DNA of 64,000 nucleotides from Rhodoferax sp. U2-2l (GTDB lineage: Bacteria; Pseudomonadota; Gammaproteobacteria; Burkholderiales; Burkholderiaceae_C), in the NCBI RefSeq assembly GCF_020594515.1, contig NZ_JAJCTH010000002.1, positions 269,998 to 333,997 of the forward strand, read 5' to 3'. The position numbers and the translations under genes were made by a program. Position 1 is the first letter of the stretch. Every line of letters starts with the position of its first letter. The notes below the pieces were generated by a model. The model made no database searches. It saw nothing but the letters and a program-made list of their open reading frames with translations, and had not been told where the DNA came from. Shown piece after piece: positions 1 through 9,981 of the stretch.

Positions 1-155
1 CTCTTGACGAAGGGGCGCAACGCGGCCGGAATCAAGGGTTGAATGGCTTTCAGCCGCGCGGATGAGTCGCGATGCTGCGTCAAAAGCTTGGCCAGCCCGG
101 GATGGTTTTCGCTGGCTTGCAGCAGGCTGAATTGGTGTTGGCTGCGGGGTCTCAT
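1..155 (-). CDS. DUF721 (DciA-like) domain protein, N-terminal fragment
   Basis: Only the first 51 codons lie in the window; the gene runs off the left edge. The protein begins MRPRSQHQFSLLQ and contains SSARLKAIQPLIPAALRPFV, which matches my memory of the start of the small DUF721 proteins that sit divergently upstream of secA in Burkholderiales. DUF721 is related to DciA, the bacterial helicase-loading factor, but the role of these short beta-proteobacterial forms is not settled. The assignment rests on a short segment and on position next to secA. Confidence 0.6.
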   Translation of the reverse strand, partial: MRPRSQHQFSLLQASENHPGLAKLLTQHRDSSARLKAIQPLIPAALRPFVK

Positions 156-404
156 GGGCGCTGATATTAACCAGGGCGACACACCGGACAACATCACGTG
201 GCGTGCTGTGCACGCCGTTCAAGTGCGAGACAACCGCAATTTAGGCTGCCCCTTGCTACAAAGCTAAAATTGTCCGGATTGTTTTACAGGTTCTTGCCTG
301 AAACAGCTTGTGTCAGCGTTGCTTATCCCCATTTCAGTCAGATCATCATATAGGACTGCGTGTCGTTTTTGCCGTGATCGGTGAAGACGCTGCGCCCCGC
401 ATTC

Positions 405-3149
405 ATGGCCACCAATTTCCTCACCAAAATTTTCGGCAGTCGCAATGACCGCCTGCTCAAAAAGTACCGTCATACGGTTGCCAAAATCAATGCGCTGGAA
501 GCCGGGCTGGAGCAACTGACCGATGAGGCTTTACGCGCCCAAACGGAAGCGTTCAAACAGCGTGTGAGCCAGGGTGAGTCGCTCGACAATCTGTTGCCTG
601 AGGCTTTTGCCGTGGTGCGCGAGGGCTCCAAACGTGTCATGAAGATGCGTCACTTCGATGTGCAGTTGCTCGGCGGCATGTCCTTGCACGAAGGCAAAAT
701 TTCTGAAATGGGCACCGGCGAGGGCAAGACCCTGACCGCCACGCTGCCGGTTTACCTGAACGCCCTGACTGGCAACGGCGTGCATGTGGTCACCGTCAAC
801 GATTACCTGGCCAACCGCGACGCGCAGTGGATGGGAAAGTTGTACAACTTTCTCGGCCTGTCGGTGGGTATCAACCTGCCCAACATGCCGCGCGCTGACA
901 AACAGGCCGCCTACCAAGCCGACATCACCTACGGCACCAACAACGAATACGGTTTTGACTACCTGCGTGACAACATGGTCTACGAGGCGGCCGATCGGGT
1001 GCAGCGCGGGCTGAACTACGCCATCGTTGATGAGGTGGACTCGATCCTGATCGACGAGGCGCGCACGCCCTTGATCATCAGCGGCCAGGCCGAAGACCAG
1101 ACCAACCTGTACCAGGCCATCAAGCTCATCGTGCCGCAGCTGGAAAAGCAGGAAGGCGAAGCCGACCCGCGCACGGGCGAGGGCATCACCAAGCCGGGCG
1201 ACTTCACGCTGGACGAAAAGAGCCGCCAAGTGTTCCTGACCGAGCGCGGCCACGAAAACGCCGAGCGCATCCTGTTCGGCATGGGCCTGATTCCCGAAGG
1301 CGCCAGCCTGTACGACCCGGCCAACATCACCCTGATGCACCACCTGTACGCCGCGCTGCGCGCGCAGCACCTGTACCTGCGTGACCAACACTATGTGGTG
1401 CAGGCGGGCGAAGTGATCATCGTCGACGAGTTCACCGGCCGTCTGATGACCGGGCGGCGCTGGAGCGAAGGCCTGCACCAGGCGGTGGAGGCCAAGGAAG
1501 GTGTGGCGATTCAGCCAGAAAACCAGACCATGGCGTCGATCACGTTCCAGAACTACTTCCGGCTCTACAGCAAGCTGGCCGGCATGACCGGCACCGCGGA
1601 CACCGAAGCCTACGAGTTCCAGGAAATCTACGGTCTGGAAACCGTGGTGATGCCGCCCAACAAGCCCAGCCGCCGTGACGACCAGCTCGACCGCGTCTAC
1701 AAAACCACCAAGGAAAAGTACGACGCAGCCATCAAAGACATTCGCGAGTGTTACGAGCGTGGCCAGCCGGTGCTGGTGGGCACCACGTCGATCGAAAACT
1801 CGGAAGTGATCTCGGACCTGCTCAAAAAGGAGAACCTGCCGCACCAGGTGCTCAACGCCAAGCAGCACGCCCGTGAGGCAGACATCGTGGCGCAGGCCGG
1901 GCGCACCAAGATGATCACCATTGCCACCAACATGGCCGGTCGGGGTACCGACATTGTGCTGGGTGGCAATATCAGCAAGGCCATCGAAGCCATCGAGCTC
2001 GATGAAACCTTGGATGCGACGCAAAAGCAGCAGCAGATCGAAGCCATCCGCAGCCAGTGGAAACAAGAGCACGACAAGGTGACCCAACTCGGCGGCCTGC
2101 GCATCATCGCCACCGAACGCCATGAATCACGGCGTATTGACAACCAGTTGCGCGGTCGCTCTGGCCGCCAGGGCGACCCCGGCTCATCGCGCTTTTACCT
2201 GAGTCTGGACGACGCGCTGATGCGCATTTTTGCCGGTGACCGCGTCAAGTCGATCATGGACCGCCTGAAGATGCCCGAGGGCGAAGCCATCGAGGCCGGC
2301 ATCGTCACCCGCAGCATCGAGAGCGCCCAGCGCAAGGTGGAGGCGCGCAACTTCGACATGCGTAAACAGTTGCTGGAGTACGACGACGTCTCCAACGACC
2401 AACGCAAGGTGATTTACCAGCAGCGCAACGAGATTCTGGACGCCACCGACCTGTCGGCCCAGATCCAGGGCCTGCGCGAAGGTTGTTTTGAAGACATCGT
2501 GCGCCAGTTTGTGCCCGCTGAATCGGTCGAAGAGCAATGGAGCCTGGCCGCGCTTGAAAAAGTGCTGGAAGACGAGTGGCAGATGACGCTGGCGCTGCAA
2601 GCCCAGGTGAATGCGGCCAGCGCCATCACCGATCAGGACCTGGTGGATGCCGTCAAAGCCCATGCCAACCAGGTGTTTGGCGACAAGGTGGAGCGTGTCG
2701 GGCTGGAGAATTTCACCCAGTTTGAGCGCATGGTGCTGCTGCAAACCATCGACAGCAATTGGCGCGACCACCTGAGCGCGCTGGACTACCTGCGCCAGGG
2801 CATCCACCTGCGTGGTTACGCGCAGAAACAACCCAAGCAGGAATACAAGCGCGAAGCCTTTGAGCTGTTTGGCCAGATGCTCGACTCGGTCAAAAACGAA
2901 GTCACCAAAATGTTGATGACGGTACGCGTGCAGTCGCAAGAAGAAGCTGCTGAGGCCGCCGCTGCCATGGAGGACCGTGCCGAACGTGTCAGCAACGTCA
3001 CCTACAGCGCCCCTACTGAGACCGGTGAGGTCGAAACCACGGTCGACGCTGCCACCGTGGCGCAAGATGTGCCGCGTGTGGGCCGCAACGACCCCTGTCC
3101 CTGCGGCAGCGGCAAAAAATACAAGCAGTGCCACGGCAAGCTGAGCTAA
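405..3149 (+). CDS. secA: Protein translocase ATPase SecA
   Basis: SecA is the ATP-driven motor that pushes unfolded preproteins through SecYEG. The protein has 914 residues, normal for the family. The start [16 protein letters not shown] aligns with the E. coli N-terminus; an in-frame GTG at 381 would add eight unconserved residues and was not chosen, although neither start has a convincing Shine-Dalgarno sequence. Walker A GTGEGKT lies at residues 103-109, and a DEAD-like [12 protein letters not shown] segment lies near residue 210. A long helicase core follows. The last 25 residues carry the [13 protein letters not shown] zinc site that binds SecB and ribosomes. It stands alone between the divergent DUF721 gene and its own terminator. 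Confidence 0.98.
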   Translation: MATNFLTKIFGSRNDRLLKKYRHTVAKINALEAGLEQLTDEALRAQTEAFKQRVSQGESLDNLLPEAFAVVREGSKRVMKMRHFDVQLLGGMSLHEGKISEMGTGEGKTLTATLPVYLNALTGNGVHVVTVNDYLANRDAQWMGKLYNFLGLSVGINLPNMPRADKQAAYQADITYGTNNEYGFDYLRDNMVYEAADRVQRGLNYAIVDEVDSILIDEARTPLIISGQAEDQTNLYQAIKLIVPQLEKQEGEADPRTGEGITKPGDFTLDEKSRQVFLTERGHENAERILFGMGLIPEGASLYDPANITLMHHLYAALRAQHLYLRDQHYVVQAGEVIIVDEFTGRLMTGRRWSEGLHQAVEAKEGVAIQPENQTMASITFQNYFRLYSKLAGMTGTADTEAYEFQEIYGLETVVMPPNKPSRRDDQLDRVYKTTKEKYDAAIKDIRECYERGQPVLVGTTSIENSEVISDLLKKENLPHQVLNAKQHAREADIVAQAGRTKMITIATNMAGRGTDIVLGGNISKAIEAIELDETLDATQKQQQIEAIRSQWKQEHDKVTQLGGLRIIATERHESRRIDNQLRGRSGRQGDPGSSRFYLSLDDALMRIFAGDRVKSIMDRLKMPEGEAIEAGIVTRSIESAQRKVEARNFDMRKQLLEYDDVSNDQRKVIYQQRNEILDATDLSAQIQGLREGCFEDIVRQFVPAESVEEQWSLAALEKVLEDEWQMTLALQAQVNAASAITDQDLVDAVKAHANQVFGDKVERVGLENFTQFERMVLLQTIDSNWRDHLSALDYLRQGIHLRGYAQKQPKQEYKREAFELFGQMLDSVKNEVTKMLMTVRVQSQEEAAEAAAAMEDRAERVSNVTYSAPTETGEVETTVDAATVAQDVPRVGRNDPCPCGSGKKYKQCHGKLS

Positions 3150-3167
3150 GCCACACTGACTGCATGA

Positions 3168-3195
3168 AAATCGGGCCCAGCGCCCGATTTCGTTT
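3168..3195 (+). terminator. Rho-independent terminator of secA
   Basis: A perfect 9-bp stem (3168-3176 with 3182-3190) encloses the 5-nt loop ccagc. It starts 18 nt after the secA stop codon and is followed by a modest T-rich run (cgttt). Confidence 0.75.
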
Positions 3196-3239
3196 ATCTG
3201 GCCTCCCCGAAAGTGTTTTTGACGTTTTGAAAGACCACC

Positions 3240-4469
3240 ATGCCCGTCAACCTGCCCGCCCCGAATCCCGCTGAACTCTTCCCCATCGCCGGTGTGACCA
3301 TTGGCATCACAGAGGCCGGTATCCGCAAAGCCAACCGCAAGGACTTGACGGTGGTGCAAATCGACGCGGGCGCCTCAGTCTCGGGCGTGTTCACCCAAAA
3401 CCGTTTCTGCGCCGCCCCGGTGCAGATCTGCCGCGAACATTTGGCAGGTAGCCAGGGCATCCGCGCCATGGTCATCAACACCGGCAACGCCAATGCGGGC
3501 ACCGGTGCCGACGGCCTGGCCCGTGCGCAACAAAGCTGCGCCGCTCTGGCAAGTCGCTTGGGGCTCAGTGCGCAGCAGGTGCTGCCGTTTTCCACCGGCG
3601 TGATCATGGAAACCCTGCCGGTGGAGCGAATTGAAGCCGGTCTGGACGCCGCCATTCTTGATGCCAAGCCGAACAACTGGCTCAACGCGGCGCAAGCCAT
3701 CATGACCACCGACACCGCCCCCAAAGCCTTTGGCGCGCAGGTGAACATCGACGGCGTGACGGTCAGCATCACCGGCATCAGCAAGGGCGCAGGCATGATC
3801 CGCCCGAACATGGCCACCATGCTGGGTTTTATGGCCACCGACGCGCGTGTTGCCCCCGGTCTGATGAAACAACTGGCGCTGGAGCTGGCCGAGGGCTCGT
3901 TCAACCGCGTCACGGTCGACGGCGACACCTCCACCAACGACTCCTTCGTGGTGATTGCCACCAACAAGGCGGCGCACCCAGTGATCGACTCACTGGCCAG
4001 CCCGGCCGGCCAGGCGCTCAAGGCCGCCATGCTTGGCGTGGCACAAAAACTGGCACAAGCCATTGTGCGAGATGGGGAGGGTGCTACTAAATTTATATCA
4101 ATCAAGGTTGAAGGTGGTTTGACCCAGGCCGAATGCCGCCAGGTGGCCTACGCGATTGCGCATTCCCCGCTGGTCAAAACCGCGTTTTTTGCCAGCGACC
4201 CGAACCTGGGCCGTATCCTGGCGGCCGTCGGTTACGCCGGCATCACCGACCTGGACCAGACCGGCATTGACCTGTACCTGGACGACGTGCACGTGGCGGT
4301 CAAAGGGGGCCGCAACCCGGCCTACCGCGAAGAAGATGGCCAGCGTGTCATGAAACAAAGCGAAATCACCGTGCGGGTGCTGTTGGGCCGGGGCAGCGCG
4401 GCTGACACCGTCTGGACCTGTGACCTGAGCCACGAATACGTCACCATCAACGCCGACTACCGCTCATGA
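3240..4469 (+). CDS. argJ: Bifunctional glutamate N-acetyltransferase / amino-acid acetyltransferase ArgJ
   Basis: ArgJ transfers the acetyl group from N-acetylornithine to glutamate, closing the cyclic arginine pathway, and can also acetylate glutamate from acetyl-CoA. The 409-residue length is typical. The self-cleavage site is visible in [14 protein letters not shown] (residues 182-195): the bond before Thr193 is cut and that threonine becomes the nucleophile. [11 protein letters not shown] and NTGNANAGTG are other family signatures. The stop overlaps the start of the next gene by 4 nt (ATGA), so it heads an operon with the ATPase and mutT. Confidence 0.97.
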   Translation: MPVNLPAPNPAELFPIAGVTIGITEAGIRKANRKDLTVVQIDAGASVSGVFTQNRFCAAPVQICREHLAGSQGIRAMVINTGNANAGTGADGLARAQQSCAALASRLGLSAQQVLPFSTGVIMETLPVERIEAGLDAAILDAKPNNWLNAAQAIMTTDTAPKAFGAQVNIDGVTVSITGISKGAGMIRPNMATMLGFMATDARVAPGLMKQLALELAEGSFNRVTVDGDTSTNDSFVVIATNKAAHPVIDSLASPAGQALKAAMLGVAQKLAQAIVRDGEGATKFISIKVEGGLTQAECRQVAYAIAHSPLVKTAFFASDPNLGRILAAVGYAGITDLDQTGIDLYLDDVHVAVKGGRNPAYREEDGQRVMKQSEITVRVLLGRGSAADTVWTCDLSHEYVTINADYRS

Positions 4470-5359
4470 GTGACCGTTTTGACCAGCTGCTGGCCCGTGC
4501 CGAGCAGCTCATGGCCCGCATCGAGTCGGTTCTGCCCCAGCCCCTGGCGCAGCCGGACTGGGCCGCCTCCAGCGCCTTTCGCTATCGCAAACGCAGTGCC
4601 GGGCGCAGCAGCCTGGAGCCGGTGCGCCACATCGGCGCCATGAAGCTGGCCGACCTCAAAGCCATCGAGCCGCAAAAGGAAAAAATCCAGCGCAACACCT
4701 GGCAGTTTGTGCGGGGTGACCTGGCCAACAACGTGTTACTCACCGGCGCCCGTGGTACCGGCAAGTCCAGCCTGATCCGCGCCTGCCTCAACGAATACGC
4801 CCACCTGGGCCTGCGCCTGATCGAGGTTGACAAGGCCGACCTGGTGGACCTGCCCGACATCGTCGAGCTGGTGTCTGATCGGCCCGAAAAATTCATCGTG
4901 TTCTGTGACGACCTGAGTTTTGAAGACGGTGAACCCGGCTACAAGGCGCTCAAGTCGATCCTGGACGGCTCGGTGGCCGCCACCACGCCCAATGTGCTGA
5001 TCTACGCCACCAGCAACCGCCGCCACCTGCTGCCCGAGCACATGAAGGACAACCTGACCTACACCCACGCGCCCGACGGCGAGGTGCACCCAGGTGAGGT
5101 GGTGGAAGAAAAAATCTCGCTCTCCGAGCGTTTTGGCCTGTGGGTCAGCTTCTACTCTTTCAACCAGGACGAGTACCTGGCCATCGTGGCGCAGTGGCTC
5201 ACCTCCTTTGGGGTGGCCACCAGCGTGATCGAAGCCGCCCGGCCCGAGGCCCTGGTCTGGGCGCTGGAGCGCGGCGCCCGCAGCGGCCGTGTCGCTTACC
5301 AGTTTGCCCGCGACCTGGCGGGCCGCCAATCGGCTGCGCCCGGCGCCGCCCAGCCATGA
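4466..5359 (+). CDS. AAA+ ATP-binding protein of the DUF815 family
   Basis: A 297-residue protein with Walker A GARGTGKS at 94-101 and a Walker B-like [10 protein letters not shown] at 144-153, followed by a sensor-1-like [15 protein letters not shown]. This is the DUF815 family of AAA+ ATPases, widespread between argJ and mutT in Burkholderiales but without an established substrate. It overlaps argJ by 4 nt and mutT by 4 nt, so translation is probably coupled across all three genes. Function beyond ATP binding and hydrolysis is not known to me. Confidence 0.9.
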   Translation: MSDRFDQLLARAEQLMARIESVLPQPLAQPDWAASSAFRYRKRSAGRSSLEPVRHIGAMKLADLKAIEPQKEKIQRNTWQFVRGDLANNVLLTGARGTGKSSLIRACLNEYAHLGLRLIEVDKADLVDLPDIVELVSDRPEKFIVFCDDLSFEDGEPGYKALKSILDGSVAATTPNVLIYATSNRRHLLPEHMKDNLTYTHAPDGEVHPGEVVEEKISLSERFGLWVSFYSFNQDEYLAIVAQWLTSFGVATSVIEAARPEALVWALERGARSGRVAYQFARDLAGRQSAAPGAAQP

Positions 5360-5829
5360 GTCAGCCAAACAAGCCCCTGGTGGCTGACGGACACGAGGCG
5401 CGAGAAGGAGGCCCGGACCGCAAGGTGGTCGATGTGGCGGTGGGGGTGCTGATCCAGCCCAACGGTGACTTTTTGCTGACCTCGCGCCCCGAGGGCAAGG
5501 TCTACGCCGGTTACTGGGAGTTTCCTGGCGGCAAGTTGGAGGCCGGTGAAACGGTGGAGCAAGCCCTGGCGCGTGAGTTACACGAAGAACTGGGCATCAC
5601 CACCGGCCAAATCCAGCGCTGGCGCGAGGAGCTGGTGGACTACCCCCACGCCCTGGTGCGCCTGCATTTTTGCAAGGTGCTGGACTGGTCGGGTGAGTTG
5701 CAGATGCGCGAGGCACAGAGTTTTGCCTGGCAGCAGATTCCGGTGAAAGTGAGCCCGGTCTTGCCCGGTACGATTCCCGTATTGCAATGGCTTGCCGCTG
5801 ACATCGGCTGGACGGGTGCTCTGTATTAA
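5356..5829 (+). CDS. mutT: Nudix hydrolase, MutT-like (8-oxo-dGTP diphosphatase)
   Basis: A 157-residue protein with a complete Nudix box. Glycine 59, glutamate 65, the RE pair at 73-74 and the EE pair at 77-78 fit GX5EX7REUXEEXGU. This architecture matches MutT, which hydrolyses 8-oxo-dGTP to keep oxidised guanine out of DNA. The start ATG overlaps the stop of the AAA+ gene, and the longer upstream open frame is a read-through of that gene in another frame. Other Nudix substrates cannot be excluded from sequence alone. Confidence 0.88.
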   Translation: MSQPNKPLVADGHEAREGGPDRKVVDVAVGVLIQPNGDFLLTSRPEGKVYAGYWEFPGGKLEAGETVEQALARELHEELGITTGQIQRWREELVDYPHALVRLHFCKVLDWSGELQMREAQSFAWQQIPVKVSPVLPGTIPVLQWLAADIGWTGALY

Positions 5830-5879
5830 ATAGCTACTAGCCCTTGATATACGAGGGCTAGAGGCCGATTTGGCTTATA
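5828..5879 (+). repeat. Dispersed hairpin repeat, copy A
   Basis: An 8-bp perfect stem (ctagccct at 5837-5844 with agggctag at 5854-5861) sits in a longer conserved frame: aaatagct upstream and gaggccgatttggctta downstream. The same arrangement, with substitutions, recurs at 30008-30062. It lies between the convergent mutT and trmL genes and may also serve as a bidirectional transcription stop. Confidence 0.6.
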
Positions 5880-6345
5880 ACGGCTTGGCAAAGCCATTCT
5901 GCCGCCAAGCCTCAAACACCGTCACCGCCACCGCGTTCGACAAATTCAGGCTGCGCTGGCCCGGCACCATGGGTAACTTGATCGCCGTGCTGGGCGTAAA
6001 GGCCAGGCGCACCACATCACTGAGCCCCTTGGTTTCCGAGCCAAACACCAGATAGTCCCCCGGCTGGAAAGCCACCTCAAACACATTACGGCTGGCGCGG
6101 GTGGTCAGCGCAAACATGCGCTCGGGCGGCGGGTTTTGCGTGGCCAGAAACGTGGCCCAGTCGGCGTGGCGCTTGACGGTGGCGTACTCGTGGTAGTCCA
6201 GCCCGGCGCGGCGCATGTGTTTGTCGTCCATCGAAAACCCCAGCGGCTCCACCAGGTGCAGCGTGCAGCCGGTGTTGGCCGCCAGGCGGATGACGTTGCC
6301 GGTGTTCGGCGGGATTTCGGGTTCGACCAGGACAATGTGAAACAT
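5875..6345 (-). CDS. trmL: tRNA (cytidine(34)-2'-O)-methyltransferase TrmL
   Basis: A 156-residue SPOUT-family methyltransferase that 2'-O-methylates the wobble base of tRNA-Leu isoacceptors. Family signatures are IPPNTGNVIRLAANTG near the N-terminus, LVFGSETKGL in the middle, and the knotted SAM site MVPGQRSLNLSNAVAV near the C-terminus. Its length matches E. coli TrmL. It converges on mutT, with the hairpin repeat between them. Confidence 0.93.
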   Translation of the reverse strand: MFHIVLVEPEIPPNTGNVIRLAANTGCTLHLVEPLGFSMDDKHMRRAGLDYHEYATVKRHADWATFLATQNPPPERMFALTTRASRNVFEVAFQPGDYLVFGSETKGLSDVVRLAFTPSTAIKLPMVPGQRSLNLSNAVAVTVFEAWRQNGFAKPL

Positions 6346-6486
6346 GGGGTGGATTGTCGCTGCTTGGCCTCAGGTGTTTTGCGCCTTGGGTGGCAGCGGG
6401 TGGACCATTGGGGCGCTTTACAGCGATGTTTTCCAGCTGCTTGCAACGACTGGCGCAATGGCACCTGCGCCGCAAACCCTTGTTAC

Positions 6487-7548
6487 TTACGCACGCTTGT
6501 GCTTTCTCGTTGCAGGCTTGGCTGTTGGCTTTGCTTCTTCAGAAGTTGGATTGGTGACTTGCTCTCCGGTTATGGAGGATGGTGTCTTCGGCCTCTCCTT
6601 CAGAAGGATTCTTCGCTCCATTTCTGCTAAGAACGTGCTACCTTGCTTCGTTACTGCATAGCGGCGGTAACGAGCGCCAGCAACCTTTTCGTTCTCAACA
6701 AGTCCATGCACTTGAAGCTTGGGACACACGTTATAGAACAGGAAAGATTCGGATTCGTGAACCCCGTGAGCGTTTGTCACGCCCGTGACAAACGTCTCCT
6801 TGTTGTGAAAGAAAAGGGCAAAAAGATCAATCTTTGCTTCCTTCCCATCGTTCAGTGATGCAGGGATTTTCACTTCAATTGCGCTGAGCACTTTTTGGAG
6901 CTCAGAGAAGGACTCAACGTCTTTCGAACTATTTGATATCGCCCGCTTCTGCTGCTCTGCCAGCGCATTCCTCAACTTGTGATTTTCTTCCGATAACTTG
7001 CGAATTTCCTCAAAGAGGGGCTTCGTGTCGGTTACCTCATCGCCGGATACCCAACCTTTCAGCTCCCGGTTTGCTGAGAAGTCCGCCATTGATTCATGGA
7101 CGCAAAGCTTGATGTCCTTCGGATCATCGAAGAACGATGACATGTTGGATAGGACCTTCTTTCGGAAGAGCCTTAGCTCTTTTGGGTTCTCCTTTTCCAT
7201 GAAAACAGAACCGCCAGTTGTGACTTTTTGTTCCAAAGCTGCATCGGTGATCACCACCGCGAATAGTGGCTTTCCTTGCTGTACAGCGTAGTCGTACTCG
7301 AGCTCTGTGTAACTAATGCTCGTCGCGGGTTCGACCGAACCATAGCGGCCACCCAGAATGAGCATGTAGACATCGGATTCGTCGATCCACTGCTTGATGG
7401 TGTCCATCTGGGACCGATCACCTGACGTAAACAGCTCCATGCCAGCAGGAATGTGCCCCGCCTTGAGGATGGCACTTACGGCAGACTGTCTCTCCACTAC
7501 TAGATCGGTATATGTACTTGACACAAACACCTGAAGACGTCGCTTCAT
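6487..7548 (-). CDS. DUF4062 domain protein, probably acquired
   Basis: A 353-residue protein opening with MKRRLQVFVSSTYTDLVVER and then ESDVYMLILGGRYGS and SISYTELEYDYA, the signature of DUF4062, a Rossmann/TIR-like N-terminal module of about 160 residues. A coiled-coil stretch follows (FEEIRKLSEENHKLRNALAEQQKR), then an unrecognised C-terminal domain and a basic tail ending RKHKRA. Codon use (CTA, AGA, ACA, TCA, AGT, ATT) is unlike the GC-biased neighbours, which suggests horizontal transfer. DUF4062 modules often occur in stress or defence proteins with NACHT or NTPase partners, but no partner gene is present here. Function unknown. Confidence 0.8.
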   Translation of the reverse strand: MKRRLQVFVSSTYTDLVVERQSAVSAILKAGHIPAGMELFTSGDRSQMDTIKQWIDESDVYMLILGGRYGSVEPATSISYTELEYDYAVQQGKPLFAVVITDAALEQKVTTGGSVFMEKENPKELRLFRKKVLSNMSSFFDDPKDIKLCVHESMADFSANRELKGWVSGDEVTDTKPLFEEIRKLSEENHKLRNALAEQQKRAISNSSKDVESFSELQKVLSAIEVKIPASLNDGKEAKIDLFALFFHNKETFVTGVTNAHGVHESESFLFYNVCPKLQVHGLVENEKVAGARYRRYAVTKQGSTFLAEMERRILLKERPKTPSSITGEQVTNPTSEEAKPTAKPATRKHKRA

Positions 7549-7586
7549 TTGCCCTCCCTCGTGTTCTTTGAGACCTAACTAATCAC

Positions 7587-7608
7587 GGAGAGATAGTCAC
7601 CTCTCTCC
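7587..7608. repeat. Inverted repeat upstream of the DUF4062 gene
   Basis: ggagaga (7587-7593) pairs with tctctcc (7602-7608) around an 8-nt loop, 38 nt upstream of the DUF4062 start codon. It could be a leader hairpin or an operator. There is no T-run. The rest of 7549-7779 shows no other feature and shares the lower GC content. Confidence 0.35.
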
Positions 7609-7779
7609 CTCGCACGACGATTGTCGCCCGAAGGTCGGAAGAAAGATGCTCCTGAGATCCTTATGTGGCATGGAATTTCGATCAATGTTGTTCGATATCA
7701 AGAGTCATCGGTGCTCTAAAAATGCAAACTTAATGGGCTACGCTGGGTGGCACCTTGCATTGCCTCTGCTCGACAAGCG

Positions 7780-8256
7780 CTACGGATACGCCCGCCCATC
7801 CTTGTGCAAGAACACCCAAGCGCCATTTTCTGAACGGGCCACCAGATCGTCGTCGGGGTAGCTCACTTCGTCCCCCGGTGTCCGGTCACCAACTTCCAGG
7901 TAGACCGCATCCATCGTGGATTCGTTGCGCAGTTGGTGGGCGTTGCCGCTGCCTGCCTTGAAGCCGGCGCACATGCCTGCGCTGAGTTCCGTGCGTCCTT
8001 CATCGGTGAGTAACACCAGGCAGCCCGACACAACATAAACAAACTCATCCTGCCTGGTATGGGCATGTCGCAGCGCCGAAATGGTGCCGGGCGGCAGCGT
8101 GGTGATGTTCACGCCAAAGTGGCTCAGGCCAAACAGGTCACCCAGCGGGCGCTTCACCCGGCCTGTGACCATGGAGCGAAACGGTTCCGGGTAGTTGGAG
8201 GGTTTGGTGCGTGGTGCGGCGTCGAGTGCCACAACAGTAAGTGGTTGGTTTTGCAT
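7780..8256 (-). CDS. Cupin domain protein
   Basis: A 158-residue single-domain cupin. The first cupin motif is recognisable in HAHTRQDEFVYVVSG, with two histidines and a glutamate as probable metal ligands, followed by GTELSAGMCAGF-like and GNAHQLRNES segments for the second motif. The substrate cannot be read from the sequence; close relatives are annotated only as cupins. It lies downstream of comF on the same strand, 54 nt away. Confidence 0.85.
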   Translation of the reverse strand: MQNQPLTVVALDAAPRTKPSNYPEPFRSMVTGRVKRPLGDLFGLSHFGVNITTLPPGTISALRHAHTRQDEFVYVVSGCLVLLTDEGRTELSAGMCAGFKAGSGNAHQLRNESTMDAVYLEVGDRTPGDEVSYPDDDLVARSENGAWVFLHKDGRAYP

Positions 8257-8310
8257 GGTGGCCTTTGGGAAGTCGGTGGTGCGCCCACTCTACATCGTGA
8301 GACCGCCACC

Positions 8311-9018
8311 TCACTCTGTCCGCGCCACCACCAAGCCCGTCACCACACTGGCCCCCGCCGCCTTGAGCACCCGCGCGGCGGTGAACAGGGAGGCGCCGGT
8401 GGTCATCACATCGTCCACCAGCACCACGCGCTGGCCGCGCAGGGTGTGGGCCAGCAGCGGCTCCACGGCAAAGGCGTGGTTCAGCACCGTCAGGCGTTCG
8501 CTGCGTTTGAGGGTGTGCTGTGCTGGCGTATCCTGAATGCGCAGCAGGATGTCGGCGCGGGTTTTGGTCGGTTCGAGTGCGCGGGCCAGCAGCAGGGCCT
8601 GGTTGTAGCCGCGCGCCTTCAGCTTTTGGTCGGACAGCGGCATGGGGATCAGCAGGTCGGCGTTGTCCAGCGCAGGTTCCACCCAGGGGATGGCGCGCAG
8701 CAGCGTGGCAAAACTGCGCACCAGACCCGGTTCGGAATGAAATTTGTAGTGCGTTATCAAGGTGGACCAGGGGTAAGCGTATGAAACGGCGGCCAGGCAG
8801 CGGTCCAGTGGAGGTGGGGTTTTGATGCAGGCGCCGCAGTGGCGTGGCTTGTCTTGTAGCGCCGCAGGCAGGGGCAGGGCGCAGGTCAGGCAGCGAGGCT
8901 GTGGTTGCGCAAATTGGCCCACGCAGGCTTCACACACCGGCTGGCTTGGCCAGCTGTGGCAGACCCGGCACTGGCTGGGCAGCCTGGGCAACTTCCCTGT
9001 GATCAACGTGCCAAACAT
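8311..9018 (-). CDS. comF: ComF family protein (phosphoribosyltransferase-like)
   Basis: A 235-residue protein with two parts. The N-terminal part is a cysteine-rich zinc ribbon (CRVCHSWPSQPVCEACV, then CLTCALPL and CGAC). The C-terminal part is a type I phosphoribosyltransferase with the PRPP loop VVLVDDVMTTGAS. ComF is linked to uptake or processing of transforming DNA. The start at MFGTLITGKLPRL was chosen because the 49 upstream residues in the same frame are antisense to the neighbouring gene and show no conservation. Confidence 0.9.
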   Translation of the reverse strand: MFGTLITGKLPRLPSQCRVCHSWPSQPVCEACVGQFAQPQPRCLTCALPLPAALQDKPRHCGACIKTPPPLDRCLAAVSYAYPWSTLITHYKFHSEPGLVRSFATLLRAIPWVEPALDNADLLIPMPLSDQKLKARGYNQALLLARALEPTKTRADILLRIQDTPAQHTLKRSERLTVLNHAFAVEPLLAHTLRGQRVVLVDDVMTTGASLFTAARVLKAAGASVVTGLVVARTE

Positions 9019-9055
9019 TCGCTCAATATACTCCCCGCTTCGCACAGGTTGCCAG

Positions 9056-9979
9056 ATGCCCGCTTCTACCACGCCCCCCACCATTGACCCCCGAGCCGCC
9101 CAGCGCTGGCAACACCTGCCTGTGGCCGAGTCGCCCTGGCTGCACGAAGAGGTGGCGCGGCGCATGCAGGAGCGGCTGGACTACATCAAGCTGCAGCCCA
9201 CCCGCTGGGTCCACTGGGCGCCGTTGCGCGGCGGCATGCAGGCGCATGGTTTGCTGACGCAGCGTTACCCCAAGGCCGCTAGCACGGTTCTGGAAAACTC
9301 ATCGGCAGACGTGCAGCGCGCGGCCAAGGCACTGGTGGCGCCGCGCTGGAAGCCCCAAAGCTGGTTGCAACCCAAAACCCAGGTGACCACGCGCATTGAC
9401 CAACCGGCGCAGATGCTGTGGTCCAACATGGCGCTGCACATGGCGGCCGACCCACAGGCCATGATGACGCAGTGGCATCAGGCGCTGGAAGTGGACGGTT
9501 TTTTGATGTTTTCGTGCCTGGGGCCCGACACGCTGCTGGAGCTGCAAAAGCTCTACCAGGCGCTGCACTGGCCCGCCCCGGCGCATCAGTTCACCGACAT
9601 GCATGACTGGGGCGACATGCTGGTGGCCAACGGCTTTGCCGAGCCGGTGATGGACATGGAGCGCATCACGCTGACCTTTGAAACCCCTGCGCGCCTGCTG
9701 GAAGAGCTGCGCGGTCTGGGCCGCAACCTGTTTGTCGGACGTTTCCCCGCGTTGCGCGGGCGGGGCTGGCACCAGCAGCTGTTGGACGCGCTGGCACAGC
9801 AGCCGTTGCAACTGACCTTTGAAGTGATTTACGGCCATGCGTTCAAACCGCCACCGCGCTTGTCGGTGGGCGCCCACAGCGAGATTTCGCTCGACGACAT
9901 GCGCATGGCTTTGCAGCGCGGCAAACGTCGGGACGGCGGCTTGCCGACCACGTTCACCGACCCCGGTGCGCGGGGCTGA
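9056..9979 (+). CDS. BioC-like SAM-dependent methyltransferase homologue
   Basis: A 307-residue protein divergent from comF with only 37 nt between starts. It looks like the BioC-type protein commonly annotated beside comF in Burkholderiales: RRMQERLDYIKLQP near the N-terminus, LWSNMALHMAADP and GFLMFSCLGPDTLLEL in the middle match BioC landmarks. The SAM-binding motif I, normally an acidic residue and glycine loop, appears as WVHWAPLRGGMQAHG, without the usual aspartate or GxGxG. A role in malonyl-ACP methylation for biotin synthesis is therefore only possible. Confidence 0.65.
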   Translation: MPASTTPPTIDPRAAQRWQHLPVAESPWLHEEVARRMQERLDYIKLQPTRWVHWAPLRGGMQAHGLLTQRYPKAASTVLENSSADVQRAAKALVAPRWKPQSWLQPKTQVTTRIDQPAQMLWSNMALHMAADPQAMMTQWHQALEVDGFLMFSCLGPDTLLELQKLYQALHWPAPAHQFTDMHDWGDMLVANGFAEPVMDMERITLTFETPARLLEELRGLGRNLFVGRFPALRGRGWHQQLLDALAQQPLQLTFEVIYGHAFKPPPRLSVGAHSEISLDDMRMALQRGKRRDGGLPTTFTDPGARG

Positions 9980-9981
9980 CG

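Noticed and set aside
319..352. A possible promoter upstream of secA (TTGCTT with an AT-rich catata)
   Set aside because: The spacing is about 21-22 nt and the -10 match is poor, so it was not listed as a feature.
381..404. GTG start for secA eight codons upstream
   Set aside because: The extra residues are not part of the conserved N-terminus, and [16 protein letters not shown] is the canonical start region.
531..2123. A 530-codon open frame antisense to secA
   Set aside because: It lies opposite a certain gene, has histidine/valine-rich low-complexity composition typical of the complement of GC-rich coding DNA, and matches no family.
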